Shown: in pieces, positions 1-8,741 of the stretch
Numbering within the stretch: the first letter of the stretch is position 1
How the letters are laid out: the number at the start of each line of letters is the position of its first letter
Assembly (NCBI GenBank): GCA_964433635.1
Contig: CAYSSG010000008.1
Coordinates: forward strand, 1 to 63,252
Source: CAYSSG01 sp964433635
GTDB lineage: Bacteria; Atribacterota; Phoenicimicrobiia; Phoenicimicrobiales; Stramentimicrobiaceae
Direction of reading: 5' to 3'
DNA: 63,252 nt
Notes under the pieces: model-generated
Seen by the model: the letters and a program-made list of their open reading frames with translations, nothing else
What the model was told of the DNA's origin: nothing
Database searches by the model: none
Made by a program: the position numbers and the translations under genes

Positions 1-128
1 TTAAATCAATCATTTTTTTAAGAAATTTTATAACTTATTCTCAACCGATGCATTTTCTAAAGATCTAAAAAATAAAGACCAAAAACGAAAAACCTTTCCT
101 CACAGTTATTCTACAATTGAAAGTTAGA

Positions 129-157
129 TTGCATTATATCCTGATAAAATATACAAT
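129..157 (+). promoter_or_regulatory. Putative sigma-70 promoter of the baeRF-like gene
   Basis: TTGCAT (129-134) and TACAAT (152-157) are separated by 17 bp. This would start a transcript near 164, about 50 nt before the chosen start codon. Bases 1-128 hold no gene that I can see. Confidence 0.4.
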
Positions 158-215
158 ATGAATAGCAAGAAAGGATATCTTGAGAATAAAAATAAAAAAA
201 TTGGAGGGATATTCT

Positions 216-1528
216 GTGAAAGAAATCACTAAAAAAACGATTGAAAAGCTGATCGAGGAAAAAGACGGTCTTTGTATTTCAATTTATATGCCTACCAGAG
301 CTGCAGCCAGTAGTGAAGTGAAGAAAATGCCCATTCAATTAAAGAATTTACTTAATTATGTGAAGAAAGAACTTCAGGAAAAACATCAAATGGATACACG
401 AGAGATAGATGATTTATTAAAACCTGCTGTTGATTTGGTTGGGGACAGGATTTTCTGGCAGAATCAGAAGGAAGGACTGGCGATTTTTATTAATCCCAAA
501 CAATTCTATTATTTCCGTCTGTCCGGTGAAATACCTGAAAAAGCTACCGTAAGCCAGTATTTTGATCTTATCCATATGATACCTGAGGCAATGTTCGATA
601 ATATTTATTATGTCCTTGCCTTAAGCAGAAACCAAAACAGGATATTTCGCTGTACCAAAGGAAGCATTGAAAAAGTTGATATTGAAGGTGTTCCGGAAAG
701 TTTAAAAGAAATTTCAAAATTTGATGAAAGCGAAAAAACCCTTTCATCTCACTCCGGTGGTATGAAAGGATCTAAGGCTATTTTTCATGGGTTAGGAGAT
801 ATTGATGCCGATAAAAGGGAAGAGCTGTTACAATATTTCCGACAGATAGATCAGGGTCTCACTAAACACTTGAATCCAAAGACCAAATCGCCATTGGTTG
901 TTATGTGTGTAAAAGATCTTTTTCCGTATTATCGGGAAGTGAGCACTTACCCGTACTTAATGGAAGATCATATTGAGGGAAATCCGGATGAAACCTCCTC
1001 AGATGCAATAAACAGAAGTGCCTGGAATATGGTATCTGATTATTTTCAAAAGCAATTGGAAGATATCAGCCGGATCTATCATGATTTAAAGGGAACCGGA
1101 AAAACCTCTACCCAATTGGAAGACATTGTATCCGCTGCTTATTTCAGCCGGGTAGAAAATTTATTGGTTAAACAGAATGCTTCACAATTTGGTGATTTTG
1201 ATGCTGAAGAGAATAAGGTAAATCTGGCAGAAGAGGGAAATGTTCAAAATAATCAGTATGACCTGTATAATTTTGCAGTGATTTACACCATCTCCAATGG
1301 CGGACAGGTGTATGTACTGGATGAAGAACAAATGCCTGACGGGGAAGATATGATTGCCNNNNNNNNNNNNNNNNNNNNNNNNNNNNNNNNNNNNNNNNNN
1401 NNNNNNNNNNNNNNNNNNNNNNNNNNNNNNNNNNNNNNNNNNNNNNNNNNNNNNNNNNACAGGTGTATGTACTGGATGAAGAACAAATGCCTGACGGGGA
1501 AGATATGATTGCCCTGTATCGATTTTAA
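216..1528 (+). CDS. Bacterial eRF1-domain (baeRF) family protein, interrupted by a scaffold gap
   Basis: The N-terminus (CISIYMPTRAA) and the C-terminus (GGQVYVLDEEQMP followed by an aromatic/basic end, LYRF) look like the baeRF group, bacterial proteins related to peptide release factor eRF1 and archaeal Pelota. Their biological role is not settled; a ribosome-associated or rescue role is only inferred from homology. I chose GTG at 216 because GGAGGG lies at 203-208, 7 nt upstream; the TTG at 180 has no such site. A run of 100 N (1359-1458) falls near the 3' end, and the same 55 bp stand on both sides of it. If the duplicate is collapsed, codon 381 continues directly into LYRF and a TAA at 1526-1528, giving an intact protein of 385 residues. 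As written, the N run breaks the frame. Family assignment is from memory of the motif pattern. Confidence 0.7.
1304..1513. repeat. 55-bp exact duplication flanking a 100-N gap (probable assembly artefact)
   Basis: Bases 1304-1358 and 1459-1513 are identical over 55 bp and touch both edges of a 100-N run (1359-1458). This is the look of two contig ends that share an overlap but were joined by a default-size gap instead of being merged. It is not a biological repeat: removing one copy and the N restores one continuous reading frame. Confidence 0.85.
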
Positions 1529-1957
1529 AATAGTATAGCGTATAGTGTATATTGTATAACGTTCAAAGCTGAAAGTCGTATTATCAAGTGTAAATGAATC
1601 ATGGATGAAAGGCAAAATAGCTCAATTATTAAGATAGAAAGAAGAGCACAATTTCTAGTTTTCATTTAAAAAAGATAAGCAAGATTTAGTGGATGGAGAG
1701 TCAAAACAAGCAATAAATTGTTTTAACTTCAATCTAAAACAAGGGTCGCAACTGAAAATTGAGTTAGCAATCATTAACCAGCTGATCAATACCGGGATTG
1801 TTTTTGATTGAATTTTAAACTATACATTATACGGTATATGCTAACCTGAATACCAGCGACTTTGTATTTTACGATATACGATATACTTTTTATTTACGCT
1901 GTCTCCATCTGATGATAAAATACCCTGAGAATGAAACATTTAATTCACGTTTAGGTA
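1529..1957. other. Intergenic region with degenerate AT-rich repeats and a possible gene remnant
   Basis: There is no intact gene in these 429 bp. Two stretches (about 1530-1563 and 1818-1886) consist of imperfect short units such as ATATACGATATAC. The 11-mer at 1535-1545 recurs inverted at 12034-12044, between tRNA genes. Between them, 1686-1811 is an open frame of 41 codons ending in TGA that contains a GSQLKIELAIINQL-like segment. This loosely recalls the end of four-helix-bundle (23S rRNA intervening-sequence) proteins. Nothing else is recognisable. Confidence 0.4.
1686..1811 (+). pseudogene. Possible remnant of a four-helix-bundle (23S rRNA IVS-type) protein gene
   Basis: The frame has no start codon and ends in a stop at 1809-1811. 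Its only hint is the pattern F-N-x-x-x-G-S-x-L-x-x-E-L-x-I-x-x-Q-L, which recalls the helix following the NIAEG region in IVS/four-helix-bundle proteins. The diagnostic upstream NIAEG motif is not seen. This is a weak call, useful only as a pointer. Confidence 0.18.
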
Positions 1958-3349
1958 ATGCTCATGCGAATCAGTATCCGGTCTTTGGGGTGTCCAAAGA
2001 ATTTTGTTGACAGCGAAGTGATCTGTGGCTGTCTTCTGGCGAAGGGCCATACCCTGACCAATGCCATGGAAGATTCCGATCTTGCTGTTATCAATACCTG
2101 CAGCTTTATCCGGCCCGCAGTAGAAGAGTCCATAGATGTCATCCTGGAAGCTGTAAAGCTTAAGAAAGAGGGAAAATTAGGGTATATTGTTGTAGCCGGT
2201 TGTCTTCCCCAGCGATATAAACAGCGTGATTTAATTGCAAGTCTGCCGGAGATAGATGCCTTTACCGGCATAGACCAGATTACCCGGCTGGATGAAATCA
2301 TCAGGAAACTGCCTGCAAAAAAAACGCTGTTTCAGGTGAATTCCCATCCCTGTTTCCTTTATGATGAAAGATCACCGCGCCTCATTATGACACCAGAGCA
2401 TTCGATTTATCTTAAAATTGCGGAGGGCTGTAATCATCGCTGTTCTTACTGTCTGATTCCGGATATCAAAGGACACTATCGTAGCCGAACCATGGAATCA
2501 ATTGTCGCAGAAGCAGCAAACCTGATTCAACTGTATCCTTTGAAGGAGATGATACTGGTTGCGGAAGATACAACCTACTACGGTAGCGATCTCTATGGGA
2601 AGCCGTCACTGCCAGACTTACTGGAGAGGTTAATTCAGCTGATTCAGAAAACAGAACAGGATAACCGGGAAAAACAGGGTATACGCATACGTATCTTGTA
2701 TACCCATCCCACACATTTTGATGACCGGTTGATTGATACACTCGCCAAAAATTCGGTGATATGCCCTTACCTGGATATCCCCCTACAGCATATCAGTGAT
2801 TCCATCTTAAAGAGAATGAACCGCAGGATCAGCCAGAAAGAGATTCTGTTATTAATCGGTAAATTAAGAGAAAAAATACCCGGATTGACTCTGAGAACAA
2901 CGTTTATTGTCGGTTTTCCCGGTGAGACAGATCAGGATTATCAGGAACTATGTCAATTTGTTCAGCAGTACCGTTTTGAGAAAGCAGGCGTCTTTCCCTT
3001 TTATAACGAAGAAGGATGTCCTGCCAGCCGATTGTCCAGACATGTTCCGGAGAAAGTAAAAGAAGACCGTTTGACCAGGTTGCTGAAGATACAGAAACAG
3101 ATTGCCCTGGATCACCAGTTAACAGAAATCGGAAAGAATAAATTTGTGTTGATAGATGGTATATCAGAGAAAAATAAAAGAATTTTAGTTGGCCGTTCCT
3201 GTGCCGAGGCTCCCGAAATAGACGGTGTCATCTACGTTTCAAAGGGGACCAGGTCAGATATAGGGAAATGGATCGATGTCAAAATCACAAGAGCACATCC
3301 CTATGATCTGGAAGGGGAAAAGATAGCGTTAAAGACAACGATAGATTAA
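1958..3349 (+). CDS. rimO: Ribosomal protein uS12 (S12) methylthiotransferase RimO
   Basis: Radical-SAM methylthiotransferase that adds a methylthio group to the conserved aspartate of ribosomal protein S12. The N-terminal domain starts with the RimO-type S-L-G-C-P-K-N, with further cluster cysteines in NTCSF and AGCLPQ. The radical-SAM CX3CX2C is CNHRCSYC, with cysteines at 158, 162 and 165. A C-terminal TRAM-like segment follows. SLGCPKN and the CSYCLIP context separate it from MiaB and MtaB, both present elsewhere in the window. Two in-frame ATGs (1958 and 1964) are possible; AGGT at 1953-1956 suits 1964 better, so the protein has 463 or 461 residues, a usual family length. It stands alone behind a 429-bp gap. 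Confident on family. Confidence 0.93.
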   Translation: MLMRISIRSLGCPKNFVDSEVICGCLLAKGHTLTNAMEDSDLAVINTCSFIRPAVEESIDVILEAVKLKKEGKLGYIVVAGCLPQRYKQRDLIASLPEIDAFTGIDQITRLDEIIRKLPAKKTLFQVNSHPCFLYDERSPRLIMTPEHSIYLKIAEGCNHRCSYCLIPDIKGHYRSRTMESIVAEAANLIQLYPLKEMILVAEDTTYYGSDLYGKPSLPDLLERLIQLIQKTEQDNREKQGIRIRILYTHPTHFDDRLIDTLAKNSVICPYLDIPLQHISDSILKRMNRRISQKEILLLIGKLREKIPGLTLRTTFIVGFPGETDQDYQELCQFVQQYRFEKAGVFPFYNEEGCPASRLSRHVPEKVKEDRLTRLLKIQKQIALDHQLTEIGKNKFVLIDGISEKNKRILVGRSCAEAPEIDGVIYVSKGTRSDIGKWIDVKITRAHPYDLEGEKIALKTTID

Positions 3350-3379
3350 GAACGACATTTGATTGTTGCATGAAGATAT

Positions 3380-3409
3380 TTGCAAAAAGGAAAAGAAAAT
3401 CACTATAAT
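3380..3409 (+). promoter_or_regulatory. Putative promoter for the M24 peptidase-glyA pair
   Basis: TTGCAA (3380-3385), an 18-bp spacer and a perfect TATAAT (3404-3409). The gene start is about 75 bp downstream of the -10 element. Confidence 0.5.
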
Positions 3410-3488
3410 AGTAATAATACCTGATTGGTAAGATTTATAAGACAAGCAGGGAAAATTTGATAAGCAATCCCCGGAAAGGATTTGTACT

Positions 3489-4613
3489 TTGATAAAACAG
3501 AGAATCAAAAAATTCTGGCAGAAAATTGGAGAAAATGTAATCCAGCCCTCTGCTTTCCTGGTTAGCAATCCTAAAAATATTTTTTATTTAACCGGATTCA
3601 AAGGTGAAGGTATATTACTTTGTTCGCCTGGAATGAATTATCTCATTACCGATTCCCGTTATACCGAACAGGCCAGACAGGAAGCCCGATATTGCCAGAT
3701 TATCATTCAGGAGATGAAACAGGCTGATGCCCAGAGTGGATCATTGCGCGAATTGATGGAGGAGCTGAAAATGAAGGAACTGGGTTTTGAGTCAGATTCG
3801 CTTCTGGTAAGTCATTATTTCAACTATCAGTCACTAATGCCGCAGGTAAAGTTATTTCCCTTTCAGAAGATCATTGAAACCATGCGCATAATCAAAGATG
3901 CCCGGGAGATTGATATGATGGTCAAAGCAACCCAAATCGCCCATCAATCTTTTATCAAAACACTTCATTCCCTGCGTGCCGGTATTTCTGAACTTGCCGT
4001 TGCTGCCCGTTTGAATTATCATATGCGAAACCAAGGTGCCCAGAGGGAAGCCTTCGATTTCATTGTTACCTCCGGCGAGAGAGGAACTCTTATTCACGGT
4101 GGCCCTTCCGATAAAAAAATCGAAGAAGGAGAATTCATTGTTATTGATTTTGGCAGTGTTTACAAGATGTATCATTCTGACTGTACCCGCACCGTTCTTC
4201 TGGGGAATGCCGGCAGAGAGCAGCTGAGGATTTTTGAAGTGGTCAAAAAAACCCAGGTTGAAACTTTAGGACAGGTTAAAGCAGGAATGAAATGCAGTGA
4301 TCTGGATCACTTTGCCCGGCAGATGATCGCAAAGAGCGGTTATGGAGATTATTTCGGTCACTCACTGGGTCATGGTGTAGGGCTTGATATTCATGAACTT
4401 CCCCGTCTCAGTCAATATGATGAAAGCATTCTGCAGCCGGGCATGGTTGTAACAGTAGAGCCGGGTATTTATATACCCCATGTGGGCGGGGTGCGTATTG
4501 AAGATACAGTGGTCGTAACAGATAAAGGCTGCCAGCCATTAGACCTGTTATCAAAAACTTTATCTGTTGACGGTTATTTTCAGGAAAATATTTGTGATGA
4601 AATAGTCATATAA
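3489..4613 (+). CDS. pepP: M24 family metallopeptidase (Xaa-Pro aminopeptidase/dipeptidase)
   Basis: Cytoplasmic dinuclear-metal peptidase that removes the N-terminal residue ahead of proline or cleaves Xaa-Pro dipeptides. An N-terminal creatinase-like domain occupies about residues 1-125 (SNPKNIFYLTGF...), and the pita-bread catalytic domain follows. All five metal ligands can be placed: D220 (VIDFGS), D231 (HSDCTRT), H295 (LGHGVGL), E324 (TVEPGIY) and E338 (RIEDTV). Start is TTG at 3489, with AAAGGA ending at 3480. At 374 residues it is shorter than E. coli PepP (about 440) and closer to the Firmicutes YqhT/PapA type, which also sits next to efp. The choice between aminopeptidase P and prolidase cannot be settled from sequence. 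glyA follows 25 bp later. Confidence 0.88.
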   Translation: MIKQRIKKFWQKIGENVIQPSAFLVSNPKNIFYLTGFKGEGILLCSPGMNYLITDSRYTEQARQEARYCQIIIQEMKQADAQSGSLRELMEELKMKELGFESDSLLVSHYFNYQSLMPQVKLFPFQKIIETMRIIKDAREIDMMVKATQIAHQSFIKTLHSLRAGISELAVAARLNYHMRNQGAQREAFDFIVTSGERGTLIHGGPSDKKIEEGEFIVIDFGSVYKMYHSDCTRTVLLGNAGREQLRIFEVVKKTQVETLGQVKAGMKCSDLDHFARQMIAKSGYGDYFGHSLGHGVGLDIHELPRLSQYDESILQPGMVVTVEPGIYIPHVGGVRIEDTVVVTDKGCQPLDLLSKTLSVDGYFQENICDEIVI

Positions 4614-4638
4614 ATATCGTTGAGAGGAGGAAGGAAAA

Positions 4639-5865
4639 TTGAGTTTAAAACAGGTTGATGAGGAGATCTATCAGCTTATCAAGAAGGAAGAGGAGCGACA
4701 AAAATATACCCTGGAAATGATTGCCTCAGAAAATTTTGTCAGTGAAGCGATCCTGGAAGCCCAGGGTTCTGTTTTAACCAATAAATATGCCGAAGGTTAT
4801 CCGGGGAAGAAGTATTACGGCGGATGCCAGTTTATCGATGAGGTGGAAAATCTAGCCATTGACAGGGCTAAAAAATTATTCAAAGCAGACCATGCCAATG
4901 TGCAGCCCCATTCCGGTTCCCAGGCTAATATGGCTGTCTATTTCAGTGTTTTAAAACCGGGTGATACGATTTTATCTATGAATCTTTCTCATGGTGGACA
5001 TCTGACACACGGTAGCCCGGTAAACTTTTCCGGAATACTCTATAAAATTATTCCTTATGGTGTGGATAAGGAGACCGGACGAATCGATTATGACCTGCTC
5101 AGGGACCTGGCTTTGGAAAATAAGCCTAAGATGATTGTTGCAGGCGCCAGTGCCTATCCCAGGGAAATCGATTTTGTCAAATTCCGTGAAATTGCGGATG
5201 AAGCGGGTGCTTATCTGATGGCTGATGTTGCGCATATTGCCGGCCTGATTGTGGCCGGAGAACATGTCAGCCCCGTTCCTGCCTGTCATTTTGTAACCAC
5301 GACAACCCACAAGACATTACGCGGACCCAGAGGCGGACTGATTCTCTGTCAGCAGGATCTGGCAAAACCGGTAGACAAGAGTATTTTCCCTGGTATGCAG
5401 GGTGGCCCTCTGATGCATGTCATTGCCGCTAAGGCGGTGTGCTTTAAACAGGCTATGCAGGATGATTTTATTTCTTACCAGAAGCAGATTAGAAAGAATG
5501 CCGTTATACTGGCAGAAGAACTGATGAAGAGGGACTATCAGCTGGTTTCCGGTGGTACAGATAACCATCTTATGCTGATTGATTTAAGGAATAAGAATCT
5601 TACCGGCAAGCAGGCAGAAAGGGCTTTGGAGGAGTCAGGGATTACAGTCAATAAGAATGCTGTGCCATTTGATACCCAGCCTCCGATGGTGACCAGCGGT
5701 ATACGAATCGGAACCCCGGCAATGACGACCCGGGGCATGAAGGAGAAAGAGATGGTTGCCATAGCTGAACTGTTAGATCAGGTTCTGACCCATGTTGATG
5801 ACGATCGGATCAAGCAACAGGTTCTGAAGGATGTCCATCATTTATGTAAGAAATTTGTAGATTAA
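4639..5865 (+). CDS. glyA: Serine hydroxymethyltransferase
   Basis: PLP enzyme converting serine and tetrahydrofolate to glycine and 5,10-methylene-tetrahydrofolate, the main source of one-carbon units. The Schiff-base lysine is K225 in TTTTHKTLRGPRGG. The N-terminal EMIASENF-type segment (LEMIASENFVSEA) and NKYAEGYPGKKYYGG are also family hallmarks. The 408 residues are full length. The start is TTG at 4639 behind a perfect AGGAGG (4625-4630), 8 nt away. It is probably co-transcribed with the M24 peptidase. No glycine riboswitch is visible in front of it. Confidence 0.97.
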   Translation: MSLKQVDEEIYQLIKKEEERQKYTLEMIASENFVSEAILEAQGSVLTNKYAEGYPGKKYYGGCQFIDEVENLAIDRAKKLFKADHANVQPHSGSQANMAVYFSVLKPGDTILSMNLSHGGHLTHGSPVNFSGILYKIIPYGVDKETGRIDYDLLRDLALENKPKMIVAGASAYPREIDFVKFREIADEAGAYLMADVAHIAGLIVAGEHVSPVPACHFVTTTTHKTLRGPRGGLILCQQDLAKPVDKSIFPGMQGGPLMHVIAAKAVCFKQAMQDDFISYQKQIRKNAVILAEELMKRDYQLVSGGTDNHLMLIDLRNKNLTGKQAERALEESGITVNKNAVPFDTQPPMVTSGIRIGTPAMTTRGMKEKEMVAIAELLDQVLTHVDDDRIKQQVLKDVHHLCKKFVD

Positions 5866-5915
5866 GGCAAAGGGAATAAAAAGAGAGCAAAAATAGCCTT
5901 TCTATAGCAAAAATA

Positions 5916-5924
5916 TGTTATAAT
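5916..5924 (+). promoter_or_regulatory. Extended -10 promoter element of efp
   Basis: TGTTATAAT, an extended -10 (TGn plus TATAAT at 5919-5924), lies 84 bp before efp. No convincing -35 box is visible, as is common with extended -10 promoters. Confidence 0.4.
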
Positions 5925-6007
5925 CTTAACGATGTACTCTTTTTCAGGACAATGAAACAGAGATAAAACAACAAAACCGATGATTCATCGTCGAAGGAGG
6001 AGTGAAT

Positions 6008-6565
6008 TTGATTTCTACCAGTGATTTTAAAAACGGATTAAGCATTGAATTAGATGCAGATTTATACACCATCATTGAATTTCAGCATGTTAAGCCAGGT
6101 AAGGGAGGTGCTTTTGTCAGAACAAAGTTAAGAAATTTTCAGACCGGTTTGGTTATCGATAAAACTTTTCGGGCAGGAGAAAAAGTAGAACAGGCTATCG
6201 TGGACCGCAAGGAGATGCAGTATATTTATAATGACGGTCATAACTATTATTTCATGGATAAGGACAGTTTTGAACAGATTCCCATCGATCTGGAGTACAT
6301 CGGGGATTCTGCTGATTTACTGAAAGAGGGCAATGATGTAGAAGTCACCTTCTGGAAGGGGAATGTGATGGGTGTAGAGATTCCTGCCAGCGTTTCCCTG
6401 GAAGTGATTGATACCATACCCGGAGTCAAAGGAAATACCGTGTCCGGGGCTTTGAAACCTGCAACCCTCGAGACAGGCGCCATCATACAGGTTCCTTTAT
6501 TTATCAAAAATGGGGACATCATCAGGGTAACTACCAAAGATAAAAAGTATCAGGAAAGGGCATAA
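6008..6565 (+). CDS. efp: Translation elongation factor P
   Basis: EF-P enters the ribosomal E site and relieves stalling at polyproline stretches. The start is set at TTG 6008, because AAGGAGG (5994-6000) is 7 nt upstream. The in-frame GTG at 6002 would leave only 1 nt, and MISTSDFKNGL is the usual EF-P beginning. The product has 185 residues, the standard length, with a KOW-like domain followed by two OB folds. The modified tip residue is K32 in VKPGKGGAF, the same number as in Bacillus subtilis. No EpmA/EpmB-type modification enzyme is in the window. Its position between a peptidase and asp23-nusB is typical of Firmicutes-like genomes. Confidence 0.96.
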   Translation: MISTSDFKNGLSIELDADLYTIIEFQHVKPGKGGAFVRTKLRNFQTGLVIDKTFRAGEKVEQAIVDRKEMQYIYNDGHNYYFMDKDSFEQIPIDLEYIGDSADLLKEGNDVEVTFWKGNVMGVEIPASVSLEVIDTIPGVKGNTVSGALKPATLETGAIIQVPLFIKNGDIIRVTTKDKKYQERA

Positions 6566-6576
6566 CAGGGAGTCTC

Positions 6577-7008
6577 ATGGAATCAGCAACAATTAAAAGC
6601 ATAAATGGCAATATCAATATTTCCAGGATTACCATCGAAGCCTTAATCTATATGGTATTACAGGAGATTAAAGGAATTATCTGTCCTAAAAAGATGCTTT
6701 TTAAGGGGATGACCAAAAAAAACCTCAGAAAAGATCCCCAGAACCAGAACGAGAAAGTGTTGCAGGAAATCAGGATTGAAATCAAGCCGGATTCCATTAT
6801 CATCAATCTTTTTCTCATCATTCATTATGGCATCAGGATTCCTGATTTAACCTGGGAGATTCAGGCCAGAGTAAAGGAAAAATTAAAAGAGTTTACTGAT
6901 CTGGAAGTGAATAAGATTAATGTTCATATCCAGGGTATTCGTTATCCCAAAAAGCAACGGGATCAAAACAGCTTAATGGTACCTGAAATATTCGTAAAGG
7001 TCTTTTAA
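6577..7008 (+). CDS. Asp23/Gls24 family protein (YqhY-like)
   Basis: Small protein of the Asp23 (DUF322) family. It starts with I-N-G-N-I-N-I-S and ends with a helix plus strand (VNKINVHIQGIRYP) typical of the group. Members lie between efp/acc genes and nusB in many Firmicutes (yqhY). They have been linked to envelope or lipid homeostasis, but the molecular role is not firmly known. It is 143 residues long, with ATG at 6577 behind AGGGAG. The middle of the protein is unusually basic (KKMLFKGMTKKNLRKD), and the later part is more divergent than in Firmicutes, so the family call is good but not certain. The gene lies 11 bp after efp and 39 bp before nusB. Confidence 0.72.
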   Translation: MESATIKSINGNINISRITIEALIYMVLQEIKGIICPKKMLFKGMTKKNLRKDPQNQNEKVLQEIRIEIKPDSIIINLFLIIHYGIRIPDLTWEIQARVKEKLKEFTDLEVNKINVHIQGIRYPKKQRDQNSLMVPEIFVKVF

Positions 7009-7047
7009 AAAAGAAAGCATATCTGATAATGAACGTTTGGGGAAGCT

Positions 7048-7479
7048 ATGGGTAATAGAAGAATATCGAGGGAAACGGCACTTAAAATCCTTTTTCAGGT
7101 TGATTTGGTGCATTGTAATGTAGATGAAGCAAGCAGTTATACATTTCAGATGGAAGATGTCCTGTCCTGCAATGAGCCGGATGCCATCATCGCATTTTCT
7201 CAGGAGCTGGTTCAAGGTGTGCTCAGCCATCTGAATGAGATTGACACTTTAATCAGAGAGCATGCCAATCACTGGTCTTTAGAAAGAATGGCCAATATCG
7301 ACCGTAATATTCTGCGCATTGCCATCTATGAAATTGTATTTATTCATACCATTCCCAAGAGTGTATCGATTAATGAAGCAGTCGAGTTAGCCAAAAAATA
7401 CAGTACTGAGAGCTCTTTTGGTTTTGTCAATGGTGTTCTGGGAAAAATTGAAAAAAAGAATAAGGAAGAGATTCTATAA
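7048..7479 (+). CDS. nusB: Transcription antitermination factor NusB
   Basis: All-helical RNA-binding protein that, with S10 (NusE), binds boxA RNA and promotes rRNA antitermination. The N-terminal RRISRETALKILFQVDL-type segment and the C-terminal SVSINEAVELAKKY and FVNGVLGKI motifs are diagnostic. It has 143 residues, a normal length. ATG at 7048 follows a GGGGAAG-type site. It lies in the asp23-nusB-xseA-xseB-prenyl synthase run, as in Bacillus-like genomes. Confidence 0.95.
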   Translation: MGNRRISRETALKILFQVDLVHCNVDEASSYTFQMEDVLSCNEPDAIIAFSQELVQGVLSHLNEIDTLIREHANHWSLERMANIDRNILRIAIYEIVFIHTIPKSVSINEAVELAKKYSTESSFGFVNGVLGKIEKKNKEEIL

Positions 7480-7502
7480 AAGATCGGACTACAAGGGTTA
7501 AA

Positions 7503-8741
7503 ATGTTATTCAATCAGGCAGATGAAAAAATTTACACGGTAAGCAGTATTACCCACCATATCCAGTCCCTTTTCAATTCAGACCCGCTTTTACATGATAT
7601 TACCATTATCGGAGAGATCAGTAATTTTAAATATCATTCCTCGGGACATATGTATTTTGTCTTAAAAGATGACCAGTGTCAGATCAGTTGTGTCATGTTT
7701 CGGGGCAATAATCTTGGTCTGGGCTTTGATCCTGCTGACGGAATAGAGGTAAGAGCCAGGGGAGATGTGCGAGTCTACGAGCGAAGAGGGGAGTACCAGT
7801 TTTATATTTTTCAAATGACGGAAGCTGGTAAGGGAGCACTCTTTGCTGCCTTCGAGGCTTTAAAGGAAAAATTAAAAGCGGAGGGATTATTCAGTCAGGA
7901 ACTGAAAAAGCCGTTACCAAAAATTCCCCGAAAGATTGCAGTCATCACATCACCTACCGGGGCTGCTGTCCGGGATATTATTTCCATCACCCTGCGCAGG
8001 TTTCCCAATATGTATATACTTGTGGTCCCCTCCCAGGTCCAGGGTACCGAAGCAGCTTCCCAGATTGCTCAGAATATTGAATTTCTTAACCGTTTTATGA
8101 CTGACCTGGATTTTATTATCATCGGAAGAGGGGGAGGCTCTATAGAGGAACTTTGGGCTTTTAATGACGAAAATTTAGCCCGAACGATTTATGCTTCCAG
8201 GATTCCCATCGTTTCCGCTGTGGGACATGAAACTGATTTTACCATTTCCGATTTTGTGGCTGATCTTCGTGCCCCTACACCTTCCGGAGCTGCTGAAATG
8301 ACGATACCAGATAAGGAAAGTCTCGTGAGGCACCTCGATCTGATGAAGGGGAAGCTCAACCGGATGATGTTTCATATCTACGAGTTAAAGAGACAGAAAT
8401 ACCTTAATCTCATTGAAAATTTAAGATATCAAAGTCCAAAGAATAAGATTTTTCAGCATTTTCAGACGCTGGACGATTTAAATAACCGCTTACACCTGAA
8501 TATGAAACATATTTTAGATATGAACGAGAATATTCTAAAAAGATATCGGGAAAAAGTCATTGTCTTGAGTCCCAAAGAGATATTAAACAGAGGTTACAGT
8601 ATCTGTTTAAAGCTGCCTGAAAAAATGGTAGTAAAGAATACCGGACAGGTTGAAAAGAATAATTTGCTGGATATTATGGTAAGTAATGGATTTATTTCGG
8701 TGAATGTTTTAAAGAAGGAGGAGTTGTCACATGACCAGTAA
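7503..8741 (+). CDS. xseA: Exodeoxyribonuclease VII large subunit
   Basis: Catalytic subunit of the ExoVII single-strand nuclease, which works with several XseB copies. The N-terminal OB-fold (about residues 1-105) contains GEISNFKYHSSGHMYFVLKD. The catalytic domain carries ITSPTGAAVRDI, IIIGRGGGSIEELWAFN and SAVGHETDFTISDFVADLRAPTPSGAAE, all family signatures. A coiled-coil region follows and a C-terminal RGYSI motif closes it. The 412 residues are slightly short (E. coli 456), with the coiled-coil part reduced. The 3' end overlaps xseB by 11 bp, so the subunits are translationally coupled. Confidence 0.96.
   Translation: MLFNQADEKIYTVSSITHHIQSLFNSDPLLHDITIIGEISNFKYHSSGHMYFVLKDDQCQISCVMFRGNNLGLGFDPADGIEVRARGDVRVYERRGEYQFYIFQMTEAGKGALFAAFEALKEKLKAEGLFSQELKKPLPKIPRKIAVITSPTGAAVRDIISITLRRFPNMYILVVPSQVQGTEAASQIAQNIEFLNRFMTDLDFIIIGRGGGSIEELWAFNDENLARTIYASRIPIVSAVGHETDFTISDFVADLRAPTPSGAAEMTIPDKESLVRHLDLMKGKLNRMMFHIYELKRQKYLNLIENLRYQSPKNKIFQHFQTLDDLNNRLHLNMKHILDMNENILKRYREKVIVLSPKEILNRGYSICLKLPEKMVVKNTGQVEKNNLLDIMVSNGFISVNVLKKEELSHDQ

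Noticed and set aside
1283..1615. Reverse-strand frame crossing the N run
   Set aside because: Exists only because N are read as open codons; it is the shadow of the baeRF-like gene and its duplicated end.
4614..4638. Glycine riboswitch before glyA
   Set aside because: Only 25 bp separate glyA from the upstream gene; no aptamer can fit.
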